NCBI GenBank assembly: GCA_023444055.1
Contig: JAEZRV010000008.1
Span: 62,001-126,000, forward strand
Length of the DNA stretch: 64,000 nt
Reading direction: 5' to 3'
Source: Bacillota bacterium
GTDB lineage: Bacteria; Bacillota; Clostridia; Acetivibrionales; DSM-1351
This document shows, one piece after another, positions 52,922-61,441 of the stretch (within the stretch, counting starts at the first letter, position 1; every line of letters begins with the position of its first letter). Both the position numbers and the translations under genes were made by a program. A model generated the notes under the pieces. That model saw only the letters and a list, made by a program, of their open reading frames with translations. It had not been told where the DNA came from and did no database searches.

Positions 52922-52977
52922 AAAAAAGACATTCTACTCCCTATTTAAAATTCAGGAGTGAAACGCCTTTGTTTCAC
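52922..52977 (-). promoter_or_regulatory. glnN leader: hexaloop antiterminator overlapping intrinsic terminator
   Basis: On the glnN strand GTGAAAC-AAAGGC-GTTTCAC (52977 to 52958) is a perfect 7-bp stem with a six-base loop. Its second arm is shared with a terminator formed by TTCACTCCT (52962-52954) and AGGGAGTAGAA (52942-52932, one bulge), followed by a T6 run at 52922-52927. The two structures are mutually exclusive. Loop bases A1 and G4 fit ANTAR-type antiterminator targets, but only one hexaloop is seen. Confidence 0.7.
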
Positions 52978-53009
52978 AAAAGATATTTAATTACACAAAT
53001 GCTTGTATC

Positions 53010-54323
53010 TTATGGAGCCAACCTTGACAAATCTCTTGGAAACAATGACGCTTCTCTAACATTTTGCTGGTTGAGAAGTCTCATCAAAAATCTTTCAAGA
53101 CCAATTCCAAGACCACCGTGGGGAGGCATTCCATACTTATGAATCATCAAATACGATTCAAATTCTTCTGGGTCAAGTCCCATATCCTTCATTTTTTGAA
53201 CCTGTTCAGTATAATTGTGTATTCTCTGACCGCCTGTAGTGATTTCCAAGCCTCTAAAAAATAAGTCAAAGCTGAGTGCATAATCAGGGTCATCCTTGTC
53301 ATCCATTGCATAGAACGGGCGTTTTGAAGAAGGAAAGTGAGTGATAAATACAAATTCACTATTATACTCTTTTTTAACATACTCACTTATTGCAAGCTCT
53401 TCATCAGGTTCAAAGTCATAAAAATTTTTAATCTTACGACCAGAGTCCTTTAATATTGATTTGGCTTCCATAAAGGTAAGAGCAGGGATAACATTAATTT
53501 CAGGTAAAGCGACATCTAGCAGCTTTAGCTCTGGAGTATAATTAGTTTTAAGCTCTTCCATAACTGCACTAAGCATGCTTGTTTCCATTGCCATTACATC
53601 ATACATATCTTTTATATATGCCATTTCGAAGTCCAAGCCGATATATTCATTTAAATGCCTTGATGTATTATGCTTTTCTGCTCTATACACAGGCGCAATT
53701 TCAAAGACTCTATCGAAAACACCTACCATTGTTTGTTTGTAAAATTGGGGACTTTGGGCTAAAAAAGCCTTGCTGCCAAAATAATCCAGTTTAAATATAT
53801 TAGCACCGCCTTCAGCACCGGTCTTAACAATCTTTGGAGAATGTATTTCTGTAAAGCCATTAGCAAGCATGTGATTTCTAAACCCTGAAACAATTCCCTC
53901 TTGAAGCTTGAAAACAGCTCTTTGCCTGTGGTTTCTCAAAACATAGGGACGATTCTCAAGATTAGTTTCTAGAGAAATATGGAGTCCATTTTTGTTGATG
54001 CTAATCGGCATTGGAGCATAAGGGGAAGAGAGAACAGTAATGAAATTGATGTGTAGTTCAAAACCGTTGGTAGCCCTATCATCAAGAATGACAAAACCAG
54101 TAACTTTAATCGTGGAGTTTTCCTGAATAGTGCTTAAATCAAAATCACATTTTAAAGGGTCAAACACACATTGGACTAAATACCTTCCAGTACGAAGGAT
54201 GATAAATGCAAAGCTGCCCATGTCACGGATCCGATATACTGAACCGTGTAAAGTCAATTCAGAACCACTTTGCAGATTATCGGGACTAAAGCTTTTTAAT
54301 GCAGCACTTTGTATTGATAGCAT
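53010..54323 (-). CDS. aspS: Aspartyl-tRNA synthetase, archaeal type, probably non-discriminating
   Basis: A 437-residue class IIb synthetase. An N-terminal OB-fold anticodon domain (about 1-110) is followed by the catalytic core, with FTEIHSPKIV (motif 1), FEIAPVYRAEKHNT (motif 2) and GLGIGLERFLM (motif 3). The length without the bacterial insertion domain marks the archaeal/eukaryotic AspRS type. Its place in an operon with gatCAB indicates it charges tRNA-Asn with Asp for amidation. TAAGGAGG precedes the start. An asnS assignment is possible from size, but the gatCAB linkage favours AspRS. Confidence 0.85.
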   Translation of the reverse strand: MLSIQSAALKSFSPDNLQSGSELTLHGSVYRIRDMGSFAFIILRTGRYLVQCVFDPLKCDFDLSTIQENSTIKVTGFVILDDRATNGFELHINFITVLSSPYAPMPISINKNGLHISLETNLENRPYVLRNHRQRAVFKLQEGIVSGFRNHMLANGFTEIHSPKIVKTGAEGGANIFKLDYFGSKAFLAQSPQFYKQTMVGVFDRVFEIAPVYRAEKHNTSRHLNEYIGLDFEMAYIKDMYDVMAMETSMLSAVMEELKTNYTPELKLLDVALPEINVIPALTFMEAKSILKDSGRKIKNFYDFEPDEELAISEYVKKEYNSEFVFITHFPSSKRPFYAMDDKDDPDYALSFDLFFRGLEITTGGQRIHNYTEQVQKMKDMGLDPEEFESYLMIHKYGMPPHGGLGIGLERFLMRLLNQQNVREASLFPRDLSRLAP

Positions 54324-54413
54324 TGGTTATATACCTCCTTATAATAATTTTTAATTACTCGTATTATATCAAGTTGTCTCGTATTATCTCATATTATCTC
54401 GTGATATCTTGTG

Positions 54414-55874
54414 TTATCCTCGCTCTTTGCGTTTGTCTAATTCACTTAGGAGTACTTCCTTCAATATTTTTGGGTTTCCTCTGCCGGCTAAAGCTCTTGA
54501 ACACTGACCCATTAAAAAGCCAAAGGTCTTTTCTTTGCCTCCAATATATTCTTCTACTGCTTTTTCGTTATTTGATAGAATTTCTATGACTGTTTTTTCA
54601 ACTTCGCTTGTATCATTTATTACTCTATAGCCGTTTTCAGAAACAATGGTTTCTGGCTCTTTACCGCTATTAAACATTTCAGACAGTACTTTCTTTGCAT
54701 TAGCAGCAGTTACTTCTTCATTTTCTATCATTTTAATCAGCCTGCCTAAAACATTTCCTCCGAAAGGAATATCTTCGGGTGATAGCTTGCTGTCGTTTAA
54801 TAGGCGTAACACCTCAACAATTATGAAGTTAGAGGCGGTCTTGGGGTTTCCACACTCTTCAGCTGTAACCTCAAATAAATTTGATAGACTGACAGAGGAG
54901 AGAAGCAGTAATGCATCTGTTTCATTAAGACCAAATTCACTTGTATATCTTTCAAATTTTTTATCAGGTAGCTCAGGCATAGAATTTCTTATTGCTTCAA
55001 TTTGTTCCTTAGTAAATGAAATGGGAACTATGTCAGGCTCTGGAAAATACCTGTAGTCGTGAGCATCCTCTTTGCTTCTCAAGGATTTACTTTCTCCTTT
55101 GTTGTCATCCCATCGCCTAGTTTCCTGAATAATTGTTTTACTCTCATCAAGAAGCTCAGATTGCCTTTGAATTTCACTGTCTATAGCCCTCGCAATTGCC
55201 TTTAATGAGTTGATATTCTTCATTTCAGTTCTTGTACCGAGCTCATCTGTTCCGTAAGGTCTTACTGACACATTAACATCTGCCCGAAGGGAACCTTCCT
55301 CCATTCTGCAATCGGATATGCCAGAGTATAATAACATTAAGCGGACTTTTTCTACGAATTCCTTTGCCTCTTCAGATGAAGATAAATCAGGCCTTGTGAC
55401 AATCTCTATCAGTGGAACTCCGCATCTATTGTAGTCAGCGAGACTATACTTATCGAATCCGTCATGCAATAGTTTACCTGCATCCTCTTCTAAATGAATT
55501 CTTTCTATTCGTATAAATTTCTCACCATTTAATGTATTTATTGAAAGACCGCCATCTTTGCAAATTGGCATATCAAATTGGGATATCTGGTATGCTTTGG
55601 GTAAATCAGGATAAAAATAATTCTTTCTATCCAGCTTTGAAAACTCATTTATTTCACAATTGAGTGCTAAGCCTGCTTTTATGGTATACTCTACGGCTTT
55701 TTTATTAAGTACCGGAAGAGTTCCAGGTAGACCTGTACAAACTGGACAGCATCTTGTGTTAGGCTCACCGCCAAAACTAACTGGGCAAGCGCAAAATATT
55801 TTTGATCTTGTTGATAATTCACAATGTATTTCAAGTCCAATAGTGGGAATATATTTCATAATATGTGCATCCAT
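54414..55874 (-). CDS. gatB: Asp-tRNA(Asn)/Glu-tRNA(Gln) amidotransferase subunit B
   Basis: A 486-residue GatB, the kinase/tRNA-binding subunit that activates the mischarged tRNA. It has the GLEIHCELSTRSKIFCACP start, the PVCTGLPGTLPVLN segment with the zinc-type cysteines, YFYPDLPKAYQISQFD and the helical/YqeY-type tail domain. Start ATG 55874 with AGGA upstream; the ATG at 55859 is an alternative. It sits between gatA and aspS. Confidence 0.95.
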   Translation of the reverse strand: MDAHIMKYIPTIGLEIHCELSTRSKIFCACPVSFGGEPNTRCCPVCTGLPGTLPVLNKKAVEYTIKAGLALNCEINEFSKLDRKNYFYPDLPKAYQISQFDMPICKDGGLSINTLNGEKFIRIERIHLEEDAGKLLHDGFDKYSLADYNRCGVPLIEIVTRPDLSSSEEAKEFVEKVRLMLLYSGISDCRMEEGSLRADVNVSVRPYGTDELGTRTEMKNINSLKAIARAIDSEIQRQSELLDESKTIIQETRRWDDNKGESKSLRSKEDAHDYRYFPEPDIVPISFTKEQIEAIRNSMPELPDKKFERYTSEFGLNETDALLLLSSVSLSNLFEVTAEECGNPKTASNFIIVEVLRLLNDSKLSPEDIPFGGNVLGRLIKMIENEEVTAANAKKVLSEMFNSGKEPETIVSENGYRVINDTSEVEKTVIEILSNNEKAVEEYIGGKEKTFGFLMGQCSRALAGRGNPKILKEVLLSELDKRKERG

Positions 55875-55940
55875 GACCTGTATCCTAACTTAATTTTAAT
55901 ACGGGCATGAACTTGCTCCTTCCTTTTTTTAGTATAATGC

Positions 55941-57413
55941 TTATACTGCGGGAACCCTGAGCTTGCTAGCAAAATCTGTTTCAAAAGCTCCTGCAGCTCG
56001 GAATAACTCATTCTCTCCAAATGGCTTGCCTGTAAAAGAAAGACCAATCGGTAGCCCATTTGTATCATAACCACATGGAACAGATATTGATGGTAGCCCT
56101 GCAATATTCGCGGCAACTGTATAAATATCTGCCAGATACATTGATAATGGATTATTCTTATTTTGACCAAGTTTGAAAGCAGTTTCAGGCGATGTTGGGT
56201 GAAGGATTAAATCGTATTCAGTAAATGCCTGCTCAAAACCTTGACTGATTACTGTCCTAAGTTTAAGTGCTTTCTTATAGTAAGCATCATAATATCCTGA
56301 AGCAAGAGCATATGTTCCAAGCAAAATTCGCCTTTTAACTTCCTTTCCAAAGCCTTCTGCTCTGGAGCGTCCCACTAATTCATTATAGGTTTTGCATTTG
56401 TCAGCTTGATAACCATACTTCACTCCATCATACCTAGATAAGTTTGAACTGGCTTCAGCTGAAGACATTAGGTAGTAAGCTTGAATAGCATAATTTAGTG
56501 ATGGCATTGAAAATTCTTCGACTTTTGCACCTAATCTTTCCAAGGTAGATATTGAATCGTATAAGGAATCTCTAACTTCACTATTTAAGCCTTCTGTCAG
56601 ATATTCCTTTGGCAATCCTATTTTAAAATTCTTAATATCAATATCTCCATCCTCAGAAAATAAAGAACTATATAATGAAGGACTTTTATAATTCAATGAT
56701 GTTCCATCTTTTGCATCATGACCAGTAATGCAGTCTAATATAATTGCACAATCCTCAACAGTTTTTGCTATTGGACCAATCTGATCAAAAGAGGAAGCAA
56801 AAGCAACTAAACCATAGCGTGAAACTAGCCCATATGTAGGCTTCATTCCAACTACACCGCAAAATGATGCCGGCTGTCTTACAGAACCACCTGTATCAGA
56901 ACCCAATGAACCGAGAGCAAGTGATGCTGACACTGAAGCAGCAGAGCCGCCGGAAGAACCACCAGGAACTCTAGTTAAATCAAAGGGATTTTTAGTTGTT
57001 TTGAATGCAGAATTCTCAGTTGATCCGCCCATAGCAAATTCATCCAAATTTGTTTTACCTAGAATAACAGCGTTGTCATTATAAAGTCTATCTACTGCAG
57101 TTGCAGTATAGGGAGCTGTAAAATCCTCAAGCATCTTAGATGCACAGGTGGTTTTTGTCCCTTCAATACAGATATTATCCTTTATACTCAGTGGAATTCC
57201 GCAAAGCATAGAGCTATTGCCACTGTCAATTATTTTCTGTGCATTTTGCGCCTGCTCTATTGCTTTTGCCTCACATATAGAAAGATAAGCGTCAACATTT
57301 TTATCTAGGCTTTTAATTCTATCAAGGCAGATATTTGTTAGCTCTACTGCACCGATTTCCTTTGAATCAAGAAGTTTTCTGGCTGTCTTTATAGTTAGTT
57401 TTGTAATATCCAT
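55941..57413 (-). CDS. gatA: Asp-tRNA(Asn)/Glu-tRNA(Gln) amidotransferase subunit A
   Basis: A 490-residue amidase-signature enzyme that hydrolyses glutamine and channels ammonia to GatB. The catalytic triad lies in PLSIKDN (Lys) and GSDTGGSVRQPASF (two Ser), with the Gly/Ser-rich VPGGSSGGSAASV upstream. The start MDITKL at 57413 is one base after the stop of a 16-codon micro-ORF (57465-57415) in a repeat element, and it has no good ribosome site of its own. Translation may be coupled to that micro-ORF. Confidence 0.95.
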   Translation of the reverse strand: MDITKLTIKTARKLLDSKEIGAVELTNICLDRIKSLDKNVDAYLSICEAKAIEQAQNAQKIIDSGNSSMLCGIPLSIKDNICIEGTKTTCASKMLEDFTAPYTATAVDRLYNDNAVILGKTNLDEFAMGGSTENSAFKTTKNPFDLTRVPGGSSGGSAASVSASLALGSLGSDTGGSVRQPASFCGVVGMKPTYGLVSRYGLVAFASSFDQIGPIAKTVEDCAIILDCITGHDAKDGTSLNYKSPSLYSSLFSEDGDIDIKNFKIGLPKEYLTEGLNSEVRDSLYDSISTLERLGAKVEEFSMPSLNYAIQAYYLMSSAEASSNLSRYDGVKYGYQADKCKTYNELVGRSRAEGFGKEVKRRILLGTYALASGYYDAYYKKALKLRTVISQGFEQAFTEYDLILHPTSPETAFKLGQNKNNPLSMYLADIYTVAANIAGLPSISVPCGYDTNGLPIGLSFTGKPFGENELFRAAGAFETDFASKLRVPAV

Positions 57414-57420
57414 TTTATTT

Positions 57421-57483
57421 ATCCATGTCCTGCAATTCAAAAAAATAAAATGATAGAATTGACATGGATGTGGCACCTCCTTT
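57421..57483 (-). repeat. Hairpin/micro-ORF repeat element, copy 3
   Basis: On the gatA strand AAAGGAGGTGCCA is followed by ATCCATGTC (57469-57461), which pairs perfectly over 9 bp with GACATGGAT (57429-57421). The outer A-T pair replaces the G-C pair of the other copies, which is a covariation. The micro-ORF MSILSFYFFELQDMDK starts at 57465. The segment upstream of AAAGGAGG is less conserved than in copies 1 and 2. Confidence 0.65.
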
Positions 57484-57564
57484 ATAGAAATTTGATTTCA
57501 TGTAGCGATATTCTTAGCATAATTATTTATGCTACTCAAACGTTTTATCTAATAAATAAATGTT

Positions 57565-57852
57565 TTACTCAATCATTTTAGGTATAGCAAAACAATTATC
57601 TATTGTATGCTTAGAATTTGATAAGATTTTATCAGCATTAGAAGGATTACCTGGATTATCATCTCTCATATTGTTCGTTATACGTGAGATATGTTCAGTT
57701 GCATCAATACTATCAGTATCTATATCTTTAATGGTATCCATCAAGCCAATAATATTTTGCATATCATTTGCAAGGGATTGCATCTCTTCATCACAAAGTG
57801 AGAGTTTTGCAAGTCCGGCTATATATTTAATGTAGTCATTAGAATTTGTCAT
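57565..57852 (-). CDS. gatC: Amidotransferase subunit C
   Basis: A 95-residue GatC that stabilises the GatA-GatB complex. The helical start DYIKYIAGLAKLSLCDEEMQ and the family tail pattern MRDDNPGN are visible. GGAGGCATAAC precedes ATG 57852. It is the first gene of the gatCAB-aspS operon and follows a leader with an attenuator. The intergenic distance to gatA is about 150 bases, including the repeat element. Confidence 0.93.
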   Translation of the reverse strand: MTNSNDYIKYIAGLAKLSLCDEEMQSLANDMQNIIGLMDTIKDIDTDSIDATEHISRITNNMRDDNPGNPSNADKILSNSKHTIDNCFAIPKMIE

Positions 57853-58005
57853 GTTATGCCTCCATTTTTTGATTTATTATAGTTATAATTAGTTTTTGCA
57901 ATTTTGCCATTCGAATACTTCATTATTTAAATTGTACTATAAATAATTGTCAACTTGTTAAGATTGATACCTACAATTTACAAATGGGATAGTTGATCTT
58001 CTAAC

Positions 58006-58063
58006 AAAAAAAGCTGTACCAATCAACATATATAAATGTTTATTGATACAGCGTCTTTGCTGT
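58006..58063 (-). promoter_or_regulatory. gatC leader: hexaloop antiterminator overlapping intrinsic terminator
   Basis: On the gatC strand ACAGC-AAAGAC-GCTGT (58063 to 58048) forms a 5-bp stem with a six-base loop. Its second arm is the start of a long terminator stem between 58052-58036 and 58029-58013, followed by T7 (58012-58006). No T-box consensus is present. Loop positions A1 and G4 match ANTAR targets; a second hexaloop was not found. Confidence 0.7.
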
Positions 58064-58083
58064 TAAAATTTTAATTTACAATT

Positions 58084-58112
58084 AGTATATAATACATCTT
58101 GCAAAATTGCAA
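58084..58112 (-). promoter_or_regulatory. Probable promoter of the gatCAB-aspS operon
   Basis: On the minus strand TTGCAA (58112-58107), 17 bases, then TATACT (58089-58084). The predicted start near 58077 places the attenuator within the first 70 nt of the leader. Confidence 0.6.
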
Positions 58113-58249
58113 TACTTTTTTGAACGGTTTTTAAAAAAGTTATGCCAAAAATATGGACATGCACTGGGAAATAAGACTTGGTTTAGAAGGTTCTTAAAAA
58201 TAAATGATTTAAAAATGCAGGATTAAAATATAAAAATTGCAAAAACTAC

Positions 58250-58278
58250 TTGACTAATATAAAAAATCCTAGTATCAT
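58250..58278 (+). promoter_or_regulatory. Probable promoter of the glutamate synthase operon
   Basis: TTGACT at 58250-58255, a 17-base spacer and TATCAT at 58273-58278. It would give a leader of about 310 nt that contains the attenuator at 58375-58429. Confidence 0.6.
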
Positions 58279-58374
58279 TGTAGATGAAGATAAGTTGCAA
58301 TTATGAAAAAAGTAATAAGCGTGTTTGCTTTATGGCTGTACAAAATAATTATTGTTTTAATAAAATAATATTAA

Positions 58375-58429
58375 AGAACAATGGCGTTCTCAAGACTAGT
58401 ATCATTTGGTCTCTGAGTGCGTTTTTTTT
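58375..58429 (+). promoter_or_regulatory. Glutamate synthase leader: hexaloop antiterminator overlapping terminator
   Basis: AGAAC-AATGGC-GTTCT (58375-58390) is a perfect 5-bp stem with a six-base loop. Its second arm is part of a terminator stem between 58385-58396 and 58409-58421 (one mismatch, one bulge), followed by T8 at 58422-58429. The arrangement matches the gatC and glnN leaders. The open frame at 58284-58481 across it is not protein-like. Confidence 0.7.
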
Positions 58430-58593
58430 GTACAGAAAAATTATCCCTATGCTGCTTTGTAGGTATTTAGTATTTCAATAAGTAGATAAATAAACAGAAC
58501 TAGTAGCAGTAGGCAAACACAAATGGCATAGGATAATGATTTCTAGTAATTTAGTTTATATGATTATATTTGAATGTAAAGGAAGTGAACGAT

Positions 58594-59688
58594 ATGTTAT
58601 TAAAAGAAGGGCAAGTTAGAATACCATCAGGATGTGCTATATCAGGAATATTTAGTAAGAGCGGTGAACGGATCACAGGTGAAAATATTGTTAAATCAAT
58701 TTCTGTAATGCATGATCGTTCAAATGGCTTAGGCGGCGGTTTTGCAGGATATGGTATTTATCCTGAATATAAAGATGCATATGCATTTCATGTTTTCTTC
58801 GAAAGTAATGAAGCAAGGGAAGAGGCTGAAAGGTTTATAAATAGACATTTTGATGTTGTAAATTTAAGCAGGATACCTACTAGAAAGCATCCTAGAATTA
58901 TAGATGTTCCACTTATATGGAGATATTTTGTTTCGCCTTTACATGGAAAATTGGAGGAAAGCCAGCTTGATGAAAAGGAATATGTAGCGCGAAGTGTTTT
59001 AAAGATTAATACAAAAATAAATGGAGCATACGTATTTTCAAGCGGAAAAAACATGGGAGTATTTAAAGCAGTTGGTTATCCAGAAGATGTTGGGGAGTTT
59101 TATAAACTTGAAAGGTATTCAGGATATTGCTGGACAGCTCATGGCAGATACCCAACAAATACTCCGGGCTGGTGGGGCGGAGCACATCCCTTTTCACTAC
59201 TAGATTATACAATAGTCCATAATGGTGAAATATCCTCATATGATGCAAATAGACGTTTTATGGAGATGTTTGGATATAAATGCTCACTGCTTACCGATAC
59301 TGAGGTAATAACCTATATATTTGATTATCTTAATAGAAGACAAGGAATATCTTTGAAGGATTGCGCTTCAATAATTGCAGCACCTTTCTGGAGTGAAATA
59401 GATAAAATGCCCGAAGAAATGAAAAAGAAATTTACAGCTATCAGAGATATTTATGCAAGCTTGCTGATAACTGGTCCATTCTCAATAATCTTGGGATATG
59501 AGGGTGGAATGATGGCACTAAATGATAGATTAAAGCTTCGTTCAATGGTTGCAGCAGAAAAAGATGATTTGCTTATAGTAGCTAGTGAAGAAAGTGCAAT
59601 TAGGGTTATTTATCCTGAGGTAGATAGAATATGGAGCCCAAAAGGTGGAGAACCTGTGATTGCAACACTTTCGGGGGGTGAAGGTTAA
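58594..59688 (+). CDS. Glutamate synthase glutaminase subunit (archaeal-type GltB1)
   Basis: A 364-residue class II glutamine amidotransferase that releases ammonia from glutamine. The nucleophile would be Cys14 in PSGCAISGIF. The 13 residues before it would have to be removed as a propeptide, unlike asnB where Cys is residue 2. YSGYCWTAHGRYPTNTPGWWGGAHPF and VHNGEIS are further family motifs. The start ATG 58594 has AAAGGAAGTGA upstream. The stop overlaps the next start by one base (TAATG), so the subunits are made together. Confidence 0.88.
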   Translation: MLLKEGQVRIPSGCAISGIFSKSGERITGENIVKSISVMHDRSNGLGGGFAGYGIYPEYKDAYAFHVFFESNEAREEAERFINRHFDVVNLSRIPTRKHPRIIDVPLIWRYFVSPLHGKLEESQLDEKEYVARSVLKINTKINGAYVFSSGKNMGVFKAVGYPEDVGEFYKLERYSGYCWTAHGRYPTNTPGWWGGAHPFSLLDYTIVHNGEISSYDANRRFMEMFGYKCSLLTDTEVITYIFDYLNRRQGISLKDCASIIAAPFWSEIDKMPEEMKKKFTAIRDIYASLLITGPFSIILGYEGGMMALNDRLKLRSMVAAEKDDLLIVASEESAIRVIYPEVDRIWSPKGGEPVIATLSGGEG

Positions 59689-61193
59689 TGGGGATAAATT
59701 TATATGCACCTCAATATGAGGTAAATAGAGATCAAAACAGATGTATAAAATGTAAAGTTTGTATGCGTCAGTGTGCAAATGAAGTACATAGCTACGATGA
59801 TGAATTAGATGTAATGATAGCTGACGATATGAAATGTGTTGACTGCCAAAGATGTGTTTCGCTATGTCCAACACGTGCACTGCGCATAACTAAATATAAG
59901 AATGAATTCAGAGAAAATGCTAACTGGACAGATAAAACAATAACAGAGATATACAAACAAGCGGAGACTGGTGGTGTGCTTTTATCCTCAATGGGCAATC
60001 CTGTACCATACCCGATTTATTGGGATAAACTGCTTATTAATGCAAGTCAGGTTACTAACCCACCAATTGACCCTTTGAGAGAACCGATGGAAACTAGGGT
60101 TCAGTTAGGAGCAAAGCCTAAAAAGCTTGAATTTGACAATGAGGGAAAGCTAAAAACTAAATTGCCTCCTAGATTAAAGCTAAATGTACCAATTATGTTT
60201 TCGGCAATGTCATACGGGTCAATAAGCAGAAATGCACACGAAAGCTTGGCTAGGGCGGCTGAAGAGCTGGGGACATTTTACAATACCGGTGAAGGCGGAT
60301 TAAACGAAGAATTTTATAAATATGGCAGCAACACAATTGTTCAAGTTGCATCAGGTAGATTTGGTGTTCATCCTGGTTACCTAAATACTGGTGCTGCTAT
60401 TGAAATAAAGATGGGCCAGGGCGCAAAGCCTGGTATTGGAGGACATTTGCCAGGAGAAAAGGTTGGAGAAGATGTCTCAAAAACCAGAATGATTCCTATT
60501 GCCAGTGATGCTATTTCACCTGCACCACACCATGATATTTATTCTATAGAAGATTTAAGACAGCTTGTTTTTTCTCTTAAAGAGGCGACAGCATATACAA
60601 AACCAATAATAGTTAAAATAGCTGCTGTTCACAATGTTGCAGCAATAGCTTCAGGTATTGCTCGTTCAGGAGCAGATATTATTGCAATTGATGGCTACAG
60701 AGGCGGTACAGGTGCTGCTCCAACTAGAATAAGAGATAATGTTGGTATTCCGATTGAGCTGGCACTGGCATCTGTAGACCAAAGGCTTAGAGATGAAGGA
60801 ATTAGAAACAATATTTCACTGGTAGTAGCCGGAAGCATCAGAAATAGTGGAGATATTATAAAAGCTATAGCACTGGGAGCTGATGCTGTATATATTGGAA
60901 CTTCTGCATTGATTGCACTGGGCTGTCATGTATGCAGATCTTGTCATGGCGGCAAGTGTAATTGGGGAATAGCAACTCAAAGACCTGATTTAGTTAAGAG
61001 ATTAAACCCTGATATCGGATATAAGCGTTTGGTAAATCTTATTCATGCTTGGGATCATGAAATTAAAGAGATGCTTGGAGGAATGGGAATTAATGCGATT
61101 GAGAGCTTAAAGGGAAATCGCTTGATGCTAAGAGGTATTGGGCTGAGCCAAAAAGAGCTTGATATACTGGGTGTTATGCATGCTGGCGAATAA
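59688..61193 (+). CDS. Glutamate synthase FMN subunit with N-terminal ferredoxin domain (GltB2)
   Basis: A 501-residue synthase subunit that makes glutamate from 2-oxoglutarate and ammonia. The N-terminal 70 residues carry two [4Fe-4S] motifs (CIKCKVCMRQC and CVDCQRCVSLCP). The FMN-binding (beta-alpha)8 barrel follows, with AMSYGSISRNAHE, GEGGLNEEF and DGYRGGTGAAPT. Near the end, CHVCRSCHGGKC provides the [3Fe-4S]-type ligands. Electrons would come from the ferredoxin and flavoprotein genes downstream. Confidence 0.93.
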   Translation: MGINLYAPQYEVNRDQNRCIKCKVCMRQCANEVHSYDDELDVMIADDMKCVDCQRCVSLCPTRALRITKYKNEFRENANWTDKTITEIYKQAETGGVLLSSMGNPVPYPIYWDKLLINASQVTNPPIDPLREPMETRVQLGAKPKKLEFDNEGKLKTKLPPRLKLNVPIMFSAMSYGSISRNAHESLARAAEELGTFYNTGEGGLNEEFYKYGSNTIVQVASGRFGVHPGYLNTGAAIEIKMGQGAKPGIGGHLPGEKVGEDVSKTRMIPIASDAISPAPHHDIYSIEDLRQLVFSLKEATAYTKPIIVKIAAVHNVAAIASGIARSGADIIAIDGYRGGTGAAPTRIRDNVGIPIELALASVDQRLRDEGIRNNISLVVAGSIRNSGDIIKAIALGADAVYIGTSALIALGCHVCRSCHGGKCNWGIATQRPDLVKRLNPDIGYKRLVNLIHAWDHEIKEMLGGMGINAIESLKGNRLMLRGIGLSQKELDILGVMHAGE

Positions 61194-61294
61194 AGTGGGA
61201 CTGTTGCTGCTTAACAACGATAGACTGTATCAGTAATTTCTGAACCAGTACTATATAATTTGGTTATAAAGAGGTTTTGCACCAGTCACACTCT

Positions 61295-61380
61295 GGGAAA
61301 AGCCACAAGTGTCTTTTCCATAGGATAGATGTGTGCTAACATTTTGCACTTCGAGTTCGCAAAAACCACAAGTGGTTTTT
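61295..61380 (+). repeat. Two CCACAAGTG hairpins, including a copy of the arsC-leader palindrome
   Basis: GGAAAAGCCACAAGTGTCTTTTCC (hairpin, 61296-61319) and AAAAACCACAAGTGGTTTTT (61361-61380) share the CCACAAGTG core. The second is identical to 32283-32302. The following gene has the same GTGTGGGAGGTTA ribosome block as arsC. Confidence 0.6.
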
Positions 61381-61441
61381 ACCAGTTTTTCTATGATACA
61401 TTAATTAGTTTTAGTGCCTAAATTGGGTGTGGGAGGTTAGT

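Noticed and set aside
57853..58077. T-box riboswitch before gatC
   Set aside because: A tRNA-linked operon makes a T-box plausible, but no AGGGTGGNACCGCG antiterminator sequence is present on the gatC strand. The hexaloop-terminator overlap explains the structure better.
58284..58481. 65-codon open frame in the glutamate synthase leader
   Set aside because: Runs across the terminator hairpin and T8 tract, and no ribosome site precedes it.
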